Shown here one piece after another: positions 1-6,685 of a stretch of DNA of 7,772 nt. A model generated the notes under the pieces. The model made no database searches. It was not told the DNA's origin and saw only the letters and a list, made by a program, of their open reading frames with translations. Location: assembly GCA_023386455.1 (NCBI GenBank), contig JAEWJO010000509.1, forward strand, positions 1 to 7,772, read 5' to 3'. This DNA comes from Pseudomonadota bacterium. GTDB taxonomy: Bacteria; Myxococcota_A; Polyangia; Haliangiales; Haliangiaceae. How positions within the stretch are numbered: position 1 is the stretch's first letter; each line of letters starts with the position of its first letter. The position numbers and the translations under genes are program-made.

Positions 1-86
1 GCGCCGGGCCGCGGACCACCGCGCCCGGTGTACTTGATCGCGCTCTCGAGCGAGAGCTGCTCGTGGTGCTTGCGCTTCCTCGCCAT
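1..86 (-). CDS. Probable REP-associated tyrosine transposase (Y1_Tnp/IS200-like), N-terminal fragment cut by window edge
   Basis: Only the first 28 codons lie in the window; the gene continues past base 1. The reverse strand reads ATG at 86-84 and begins MARKRKHHEQLSLESAIKY, followed by TGRGGPRPGA. A basic start, then a short 'QL.L' stretch, then GG-x-R-x-GA is the usual N-terminal signature of REP-associated tyrosine transposases of myxobacteria and other Gram-negatives. These single-strand DNA transposases have an HUH motif and a catalytic Tyr further downstream. Neither is visible here, so the call rests on the N-terminal signature alone. A GGAAA stretch just upstream of the ATG (reverse strand) could serve as a weak ribosome binding site. 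The gene points away from the truncated glycine-rich gene at 221-946. Another basic, Gly/Arg-rich N-terminus could look similar, so confidence is moderate. Confidence 0.5.
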   Translation of the reverse strand, partial: MARKRKHHEQLSLESAIKYTGRGGPRPG

Positions 87-152
87 TGATTTCCGGCACT
101 GTTTCTATCGCAGCGGTCTGACAGCCGTTTCTCGACGGAGATCGGCACGGGG

Positions 153-172
153 GGCCGGACAGGCCGGACAGG
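153..172. repeat. Short tandem repeat, 9-bp unit x 2.2
   Basis: The unit GGCCGGACA occurs at 153-161 and again at 162-170, followed by GG, which starts a third copy. It lies in the 134-bp stretch between the transposase-like start (86) and the glycine-rich reading frame (221). It may be chance in GC-rich DNA or mark an element boundary. No matching inverted copy is seen nearby. Confidence 0.6.
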
Positions 173-220
173 TGCGTCGGGCTGGCGACGCGCGTCGACG
201 CTGAGCGGTGCAACAAATCG

Positions 221-946
221 TTGGAGCACACGGGCGCTCTTGATGCCGCTGCGCGGTGGCAGACATCGGGACCGGGCGCTGTGTCCACAGGCGACTGCGC
301 CGGTCACGATGATGACAACGGTGGCGGAGGCGGAGGAAACGCATCGGGTGGCGCTGCTGGCGGGCGGCGCACCGAAGCGATGTATGGCTTTGGCGGAGCG
401 GCGCAAACAGCGTGGTCCCCGTTTGTGGGTGGGTGTCCCGGAGGTGCGGCACTCGATGTGAGCGGGAACGTCGCGTCCGCTGGGGGGCGCGGCGGTGGTG
501 GCATTCAGATGAGCTCGTTCACCCGCATCAGCTTGGGCGCGTCATCGCTCGTCGATCTCGGTGGCGGCGGAGGCGGAAGCTTCGGCGGTGGCGGCGGCGC
601 AGCGGGAAACATGATTCTCGAGGCACCGGTGGTCGATATCGCGGGCGCCGTCTACATGAATGGCGGTGCGGGCGGTGGGTGTTCCCTGCTCGGCGACAAC
701 GGCACGCGCAGCCTGGACGCAGCGCGTGCGGGCGGTTCCTGCGGTCCGCACAATGCGACTGGCGGAGGCTCCGGCGGCACTGCACAGCAGCCTCCGGGCA
801 TCGGCCGGTCGGAGAGTTCCACCGGCGGCGGAGGAGGGGGTGGCGCTGCGGGCCGCGTCAAGATCACGTCGCGTGATGGAACCGTTGCTTCGACAGGGGC
901 CACCCTCGACGCCCTCGTCGAGGTTTCCACGTTGAATCCGCGCTAG
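221..946 (+). pseudogene. Glycine-rich myxobacterial protein, N-terminally truncated (probable gene remnant)
   Basis: The frame is open from just after a TGA at 119-121 to TAG at 944-946. It has no ATG upstream of the homologous part, and TTG at 221 is only a formal start (241 residues). The protein alternates Gly tracts (GGGGGG, GGGGGGSFGGGGG) with short beta-prone stretches such as IQMSSFTRISLGASSLVDL and AAGNMILEAPVVDIAGAVY, and ends with GAAGRVKITS. This pattern matches the C-terminal half of large glycine-rich secreted proteins that are abundant in myxobacteria; their function is unknown, and a surface or extracellular role is an inference. Whole members start with a signal peptide and an N-terminal beta-rich part. 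Neither is present here: the residues before about position 224 are Arg/Asp-rich and not signal-like. The missing 5' part adjoins the transposase-like gene at 1-86, which suggests loss by rearrangement. The downstream neighbour at 997-1716 is convergent, 50 bp away. The coding pattern to the stop is intact, so an expressed short protein cannot be excluded. Confidence 0.6.
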
Positions 947-996
947 ACGCCCTGCCGACGGTTCGAGCCGCGAGACTCGTCGCTGGAGGCGCAGAA

Positions 997-1716
997 TCAG
1001 AAGTAGCGGTGGTGAAGCGCGCGACGGTTCGTCTTCACGCGAACCTTGCCGAGCGCCGCTGCGCTACCACTACCGGTGTGGACGTCGATTGGAACATTGA
1101 AGCTCGCCGAATCGATGTGGGACGTGCAGTCCCCGATGACCGTATCTCCGGCCCAGTTCATGTCCTCGTCGTAGCCAACGCGCGCGAAGGTCACATTGGT
1201 GATCGTGCCGACGAGATTCCCAGCGACGCTGGTCAGTTCGAGCACGCCCGATTGTGCGAAGTAGAAGTCCGCCGGGCCGTTGTCGCCCCAATCGGCGGCG
1301 AGGTAGACGCACGCACCGCACGTCGAGTATTTCGTGTCGTCACCCGCGAGCGAGAACGTGCCGGTCTGGATGTCGGCGCCGCTGCCTGCGAAGACGCCAA
1401 ATCCCTGGACGAGATCGATGAGCAGGTCGTCGGTGGCCTGGTCGTCGTTGAGGAGGCCATCGAAGTAGATGTGATGTGGCGTGAACATGGGGTCTGCGTC
1501 TTCCGGCCACTCGTCCGCAAACTGGTTATCCGAACCGAAGGACGGTGCCAGTGCGCTTCCGATGAGGCAGCCCGCAGCGGGTGCATCGACCGCATTCGAC
1601 CCCATCGACGCGTCGTGCGTGACGACGTGCCGGCCGTCATCGTCACCACCACACGCGAACGGAATCGGAAGAGCCGCGAGCGCGGCGACGGACACGAACG
1701 AGAACTTACGGGTCAT
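997..1716 (-). CDS. Putative outer-membrane lipoprotein of unknown function
   Basis: The protein has 239 residues. It begins with MTRKF, a hydrophobic segment (residues 6-20) and a lipobox ending PFAC, so Cys22 would be lipidated. The residues after it are G-G-D-D-D; Gly at +2 gives no inner-membrane retention signal, so outer-membrane sorting is the likelier fate. A flexible Asp/Ala/Pro linker (about 25-48) leads to a compact domain with four further cysteines (50, 133, 136, 197). They include a C-G-A-C pair, and could form two disulfides in the periplasm. Similar small myxobacterial lipoproteins with a 'CGAC' strand and a final 'SASF-VPI' strand are known to me only as hypothetical proteins. 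The domain looks all-beta (FDGLL, LVGTITNVTF). It is the last gene of the leftward cluster, 45 bp after the FAD oxidase stop. TAAGGT lies 9 nt before the ATG and may be either a -10 box or an AAGG-type ribosome site. The function cannot be inferred. Confidence 0.75.
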   Translation of the reverse strand: MTRKFSFVSVAALAALPIPFACGGDDDGRHVVTHDASMGSNAVDAPAAGCLIGSALAPSFGSDNQFADEWPEDADPMFTPHHIYFDGLLNDDQATDDLLIDLVQGFGVFAGSGADIQTGTFSLAGDDTKYSTCGACVYLAADWGDNGPADFYFAQSGVLELTSVAGNLVGTITNVTFARVGYDEDMNWAGDTVIGDCTSHIDSASFNVPIDVHTGSGSAAALGKVRVKTNRRALHHRYF

Positions 1717-1725
1717 AGGGCGCGG

Positions 1726-1731
1726 ACCTTA
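1726..1731 (-). promoter_or_regulatory. TAAGGT box upstream of lipoprotein gene (-10 element or AAGG ribosome site)
   Basis: On the reverse strand TAAGGT ends 9 nt before the ATG at 1716. The nine bases TAAGGTCCG are identical to those upstream of the Fe-S carrier start (3562-3570). If it is a -10 box, the transcript would be nearly leaderless; no convincing -35 is seen 16-18 bp upstream. AAGG could instead pair with 16S rRNA. Confidence 0.35.
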
Positions 1732-1761
1732 TTCAAGTGCGGCGCCCGATGGAACCAATTT

Positions 1762-3174
1762 CTACTCGCTACACATTCGGCTGCGATCGGGGATGACCTT
1801 GCCCGGATTGAGCAGGCCGGTCGGATCCCAGAGCGCCTTCCACTTGCGCTGCCAGGCGAGGAGCTGCTCGCTCTGCTCCATCGGGACGTAATCGCGCTTC
1901 GTGAGGCCGATGCCATGCTCGCCGGAGAGCGTGCCGCCGAGCTCGACGGTGTGAGCGAAGACGCGCTCGGCCGCTGCCCACATTCGTGTGCGGACCGCGG
2001 GATCCTCCGGGTCATCGTTGGACAGGAGGTTGACGTGGAGGTTGCCGTCGCCGGCGTGACCGAACACGGCGGTCGCGATGCCGGTCTCCTGCGAGACGCG
2101 GTCGACGCGCGCGAGCATCTCGACGATCCTGCCGCGCGGGACGCAGACGTCCTCGTTGACCTTGATCTTGTAGGCCTCCTTGAGCGAGGAGGAGATGAGG
2201 CGGCGGGCTTCCCAGACGGCGCGGCGCTCGGCGGGCTCGGTCGCGCCGAGGACATCGACGGCACCGAGCTCGTCGCACGCGAGGCCGATCTTCTCCATCA
2301 TCGGCTGCATCTCCTCGGCCTGGCCGTCGACCTCGATGAGGACGATCGCGCCGGCGGCGTCGGGGAAGCGATAGCGAGACTTGGCGCGGATGTGATCGAT
2401 CGAGGCCTTGTCGGCGAGCTCGAGGACGCGCGGGCGGAGGCCGCCGCGGAGCAGCGCGGAGATCGCGGAGCCGGCGGACGGGACGTCGGCGAAGACGCCG
2501 AGCACGGTGGCGGCGGCGGGTGGGCGAGGGAGCAGCTTGAGCGTGAGCTCGGTGATGACGCCGAACGTGCCCTCGGTGCCGACGAAGCCGGCGACGAGGT
2601 CGTAGCCGGTGACGCCCTTCGCGGTGCGGCGGCCGCAGCGGAGGATCTCGCCGCCCATGAGGCCGACCTCGAGGCCGAGCACGTACTCGCGCGTGACGCC
2701 GTACTTGAACGCGCGCGGGCCGCCGGCGTTGGTCGCCGCGTTGCCGCCGATCGAGCAGAACTCGAGCGAGGCGGGATCGGGCGGGTAGAAGAGCTCCTGG
2801 GCCTCGACGGCTTCCTGGAGGCGGCCTGTGACGACGCCCGGCTCGACGACGCAGACGAGATCGCCGGCGTCGATGTCCTTGATGCGCTGCATGCGCTCGG
2901 TCGAGAGCACGATGCCGCCCTGGATCGGAAGCGCGCCGCCGACCATGCCGCTGCCGGCTCCGCGCGGCGTGACCGGGACCTTGCGCTCGAGGCAGATGCG
3001 CAGGACCGCGGAGACCTGCTCGACGGACGAGCAGAGCACCGCGCACTCGGGCGGATAGAACTCGGGCAGCGGACTCTCGTCGCGCCCGTAGTCGTCGAGC
3101 CGCTCGTGACCGGGCCCGACGATCGCGTCGGCACCGAGCTCGCGCTCGAGGACACCGACGATCGAGGTACTCAC
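1762..3174 (-). CDS. glcD: GlcD-like FAD-linked oxidase (glycolate/D-lactate dehydrogenase family)
   Basis: This is a VAO/PCMH-type flavoenzyme of the GlcD/DLD family, which oxidises 2-hydroxy acids such as D-lactate or glycolate to 2-oxo acids. It has about 470 residues; E. coli GlcD is about 500. The FAD_binding_4 domain (about 40-215) shows VTPRGAGSGMVGGA, PPDPASLEFCSIGGNAATNAGG and GYDLVAGFVGTEGTFG. The C-terminal FAD-oxidase domain shows FGHAGDGNLHVN (His373), GEHGIG (418-423, His420) and the closing WDPTGLLNPGKV. There is no fused 4Fe-4S domain, so electrons would go to a separate acceptor, to a GlcF-like partner not seen here, or to quinone. The exact substrate cannot be read from sequence. 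I prefer the GTG at 3174: it lies one base after the upstream carrier's TAG and gives MSTSIVGVLERELG, a normal family N-terminus. An ATG at 3204 would add ten residues and overlap the carrier by 29 bases. Neither has a clear Shine-Dalgarno, which suggests translational coupling. Confidence 0.9.
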   Translation of the reverse strand: MSTSIVGVLERELGADAIVGPGHERLDDYGRDESPLPEFYPPECAVLCSSVEQVSAVLRICLERKVPVTPRGAGSGMVGGALPIQGGIVLSTERMQRIKDIDAGDLVCVVEPGVVTGRLQEAVEAQELFYPPDPASLEFCSIGGNAATNAGGPRAFKYGVTREYVLGLEVGLMGGEILRCGRRTAKGVTGYDLVAGFVGTEGTFGVITELTLKLLPRPPAAATVLGVFADVPSAGSAISALLRGGLRPRVLELADKASIDHIRAKSRYRFPDAAGAIVLIEVDGQAEEMQPMMEKIGLACDELGAVDVLGATEPAERRAVWEARRLISSSLKEAYKIKVNEDVCVPRGRIVEMLARVDRVSQETGIATAVFGHAGDGNLHVNLLSNDDPEDPAVRTRMWAAAERVFAHTVELGGTLSGEHGIGLTKRDYVPMEQSEQLLAWQRKWKALWDPTGLLNPGKVIPDRSRMCSE

Positions 3175-3175
3175 G

Positions 3176-3556
3176 CTAGACGCTGAACGACGAGCCGCAT
3201 CCACACGTCGACTTTACATTCGGGTTCTGGAACTTGAAGCCCGCACCCTGCAGTCCTTCGACGTAATCGATCTCGGTGCCGACGAGGTACATGAGGCTCA
3301 TCTCGTCGACAACGCACTTCACACCCTCGACCTCGAACTGACGATCGACCTCGGCCGGCTCGTCGAAGTAGAGATCGTAGGAGAAGCCGGCGCAGCCGCC
3401 ACCGACGACGCGGAGACGGAGAGCCATGTTGCCCTCGATGCCCTCGGCGGACCGGATCTCGTTGACCTTGGTCGCGGCGACAGGCGTGATGTGGAGCATC
3501 GACTCCGGACCGGCCGGGTCGAGCGTTTCTGACGGAGCGAGAGCTGCTTCGGACAT
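3176..3556 (-). CDS. erpA: A-type iron-sulfur carrier protein (ErpA/IscA/HesB family)
   Basis: A-type carriers receive Fe-S clusters from the assembly scaffold and deliver them to apo-enzymes in the cytoplasm. With the ATG at 3556 the protein has 126 residues: about 18 variable residues (Ala/Pro/Glu-rich), then a full-length HesB/IscA domain starting LHITPVAATKV. The three cluster-binding cysteines are all present: Cys55 in GGGCAGFSY, and Cys118 and Cys120 in STCGCGSSFSV. The domain also has DEPAEVD, VDEMSLMYLVGTEIDY and GFKFQNPNVKS as expected. ErpA, IscA and SufA cannot be told apart with certainty; the 'GSSFSV' end and standalone context fit ErpA best. A longer form from 3634 is unlikely because its extra 26 residues run across the palindrome and into the divergent gene. 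No iscS, iscU or suf genes are adjacent. It is first in the leftward cluster and divergent from the rhodanese-E1 gene. Its promoter region holds a 16-bp palindrome. Confidence 0.9.
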   Translation of the reverse strand: MSEAALAPSETLDPAGPESMLHITPVAATKVNEIRSAEGIEGNMALRLRVVGGGCAGFSYDLYFDEPAEVDRQFEVEGVKCVVDEMSLMYLVGTEIDYVEGLQGAGFKFQNPNVKSTCGCGSSFSV

Positions 3557-3564
3557 CGCGACGG

Positions 3565-3593
3565 ACCTTACCCTCACGTGAGGGTCTGGGCAA
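3565..3593 (-). promoter_or_regulatory. Candidate promoter of the Fe-S carrier gene (TTGCCC-17-TAAGGT)
   Basis: Reverse-strand reading gives TTGCCC (3593-3588), a 17-bp spacer and TAAGGT (3570-3565), followed by 8 nt and the ATG at 3556. Spacing and -35 are good for a housekeeping sigma factor. Transcription would begin at or very near the start codon. The AAGG within TAAGGT could alternatively be the ribosome site of a longer transcript. Confidence 0.45.
3570..3585. promoter_or_regulatory. Perfect 16-bp palindrome, candidate operator in a divergent promoter region
   Basis: ACCCTCACGTGAGGGT equals its own reverse complement over all 16 bases, with no loop, and the symmetry breaks at the next base pair outward. 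It fills almost the entire -35/-10 spacer of the proposed Fe-S carrier promoter and lies 31-46 bp before the GTG of the rhodanese-E1 gene. This position suits a homodimeric repressor or sensor acting on both genes. The regulator is not in the window and I cannot name it. A loop-free palindrome followed by no T-tract is not terminator-like. Confidence 0.6.
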
Positions 3594-3603
3594 GGGCTTG
3601 TGG

Positions 3604-3609
3604 TAAAAC
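3604..3609 (+). promoter_or_regulatory. Candidate -10 element of the rhodanese-E1 gene (TAAAAC)
   Basis: TAAAAC, preceded by TGG, lies 6 nt before the GTG at 3616, in the most AT-rich patch of this intergenic region. There is no recognisable -35 at 16-18 bp, where the palindrome edge lies, and no Shine-Dalgarno. A leaderless transcript is therefore possible. Confidence 0.3.
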
Positions 3610-3615
3610 CGCGAT

Positions 3616-4779
3616 GTGCCGAGTTACGACGCACTGCTCCGAGACCTCCGTACCAAGACCCCCGAGACCGATGTGGCAGCGCTGCAGACGCAGCTCGGCA
3701 AGGTCGCTCTCATCGATTGCCGCGAGGCAGACGAGCACGCGCAGGGAGCGATCCCAGGTGCCGTGTGGATCCCGCGCGGCTTCCTCGAGGCGCGGATCGA
3801 GAAGAGCGTCGCCGATCGAGAGGCGCCGATCATCGTCTACTGCGCGAGTGGAAACCGGTCGCTGTTCGCGCAGCGGACGCTCGCCGAGCTCGGCTACGCG
3901 AACGTGAAGTCGCTCGCGGGCGGGTTCACGGCGTGGAAGCGCGCGGGGCTGCCGTGGGAGATGCCGCTGTCGCTGCGCGCGGATCAGGAGACGCGCTACT
4001 CGCGGCACGTGCTGTTACCGGAGGTCGGGATCGCCGGCCAGATGAAGCTCCTGAAGAGCAAGGTCGTGTGCATCGGCGCGGGCGGGCTCGGCTCGCCGTC
4101 GAGCATGTACCTCGCGGCGGCGGGCATCGGTACCCTCGGCCTCATCGACGACGATGTCGTCGACGCGTCGAACCTGCAGCGCCAGATCCTGCACGGCACG
4201 GATCGGCTGCAGACGCCGAAGGTCGACAGCGCCGAGAAGACGCTGACGAACCTGAACCCCGATGTCCGGATCGAGAAGCACCGGGCGCGGATCACGAGCG
4301 CGAACGCGATCGATCTGCTCGGGCGCTACGACGTCATCATCGACGGCGCCGACAACTTCGCGACGCGCTACCTCGTCAATGACGTGGCGCTCAAGCTCGG
4401 CAAGCCGGTGATCCACGCGTCGATCTTCCGGTTCGAGGGCCAGCTGACGGTGTTTCCCGCTGCCGGCGGCCCCTGCTACCGGTGTCTGTACCCCGAGCCG
4501 CCTCCGCCCGAGGATGCGCCGTCGTGCTCCGAGGGCGGCGTGCTCGGCGTTTTGCCGGGCGTCATGGGGGTGCTCCAGGCGACCGAGGCGATCAAGATCA
4601 TCCTCGGGCTGGGTGAAACCCTGGCCGGCCGGCTGCTCGTCTACGACGCCCTGAAGACGAAGTTCCGCGAGCTGAAGCTCCGCCGGGACCCCCGGTGCCC
4701 GACGTGCGGCGAGGGTGTCGATCGCAGCGCGATCGCGCTCGTCGATTACGAGCAGTTCTGCGCCGCACCTCGCCGGTAA
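3616..4779 (+). CDS. moeB: Rhodanese - MoeB/ThiF-type adenylyltransferase (E1-like) fusion
   Basis: E1-like enzymes adenylate the C-terminal glycine of a ubiquitin-fold sulfur carrier (MoaD or ThiS type); the rhodanese domain supplies persulfide sulfur, giving a thiocarboxylate for molybdopterin, thiamine or similar pathways. The protein has 387 residues. The N-terminal rhodanese domain (about 18-115) has LIDCREADEHAQGAIPGA and the active loop CASGNRS with Cys76. The E1 domain follows (about 122-370): RYSRHVLLPEVG, nucleotide-binding GAGGLGS (154-160), ASNLQRQIL, DGADNFATRYLVND, and CSEGGVLGVLPG with Cys304 at the conserved catalytic-cysteine site. Zinc-binding pairs are CYRC (287/290) and CPTC (361/364). 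All key residues are present, so the enzyme should be active. The rhodanese is N-terminal, whereas in MOCS3 and actinobacterial MoeZ it is C-terminal. No carrier protein gene is adjacent, so MoeB and ThiF roles cannot be separated. The start is GTG; an ATG two bases earlier is out of frame. Confidence 0.9.
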   Translation: MPSYDALLRDLRTKTPETDVAALQTQLGKVALIDCREADEHAQGAIPGAVWIPRGFLEARIEKSVADREAPIIVYCASGNRSLFAQRTLAELGYANVKSLAGGFTAWKRAGLPWEMPLSLRADQETRYSRHVLLPEVGIAGQMKLLKSKVVCIGAGGLGSPSSMYLAAAGIGTLGLIDDDVVDASNLQRQILHGTDRLQTPKVDSAEKTLTNLNPDVRIEKHRARITSANAIDLLGRYDVIIDGADNFATRYLVNDVALKLGKPVIHASIFRFEGQLTVFPAAGGPCYRCLYPEPPPPEDAPSCSEGGVLGVLPGVMGVLQATEAIKIILGLGETLAGRLLVYDALKTKFRELKLRRDPRCPTCGEGVDRSAIALVDYEQFCAAPRR

Positions 4780-4781
4780 GC

Positions 4782-4787
4782 TACAAT
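4782..4787 (+). promoter_or_regulatory. Candidate -10 element of the kinase gene (TACAAT)
   Basis: TACAAT, one base from the TATAAT consensus, lies directly after the rhodanese-E1 stop (TAA at 4777-4779) and ends 12 nt before the proposed TTG start at 4800. It is strikingly AT-rich for this region. The -35 region, inside the upstream gene, is not convincing. The predicted leader would be only a few bases. Confidence 0.4.
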
Positions 4788-4799
4788 AGTGTCCGCACT

Positions 4800-6635
<1,836 letters not shown>

Positions 6636-6673
6636 CGTCCACGTCCGGCTCGCGCATGCTCGACGGCTCGGGC

Positions 6674-6679
6674 TAGACT
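6674..6679 (+). promoter_or_regulatory. Candidate -10 element of the RNase Y-like gene (TAGACT)
   Basis: TAGACT matches TANNNT and lies exactly 6 nt before the ATG at 6686, a spacing typical of leaderless genes. Only GGG separates it from the start region, so a Shine-Dalgarno is doubtful. No -35 match is seen 16-18 bp upstream. It lies in the 50-bp gap after the kinase stop. Confidence 0.35.
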
Positions 6680-6685
6680 GGGCGC

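Noticed and set aside
304..504. Pro-rich reverse-strand frame opposite the glycine-rich gene
   Set aside because: Glycine codons (GGN) read as proline (CCN) on the reverse strand, so it is a pure shadow of the Gly tracts.
947..996. Convergent gap searched for a bidirectional terminator
   Set aside because: Only 4-bp stems can be drawn (for example GCGA/TCGC), with no T-run on either strand.
1009..3186. A 725-codon open frame on the + strand
   Set aside because: It lies opposite the lipoprotein and FAD oxidase genes, is rich in Asp/Arg/Ala/Glu without any domain pattern, and is explained by GC-rich third positions of the reverse-strand genes.
3557..3634. Longer start (ATG at 3634) for the Fe-S carrier
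   Set aside because: It would run through the palindrome and the start of the divergent gene, and the added residues do not resemble the family.
4695..4799. Upstream GTG start for the kinase, adding 35 residues
   Set aside because: It overlaps the rhodanese-E1 gene by 85 bases and gives an Arg-rich non-family N-terminus; TTG at 4800 gives the expected N-terminus.
6650..6663. Imperfect 14-bp palindrome (TCGCGCATGCTCGA) after the kinase stop, considered as a terminator
   Set aside because: It has a mismatch, no loop and no T-tract, and such matches are common in GC-rich DNA.
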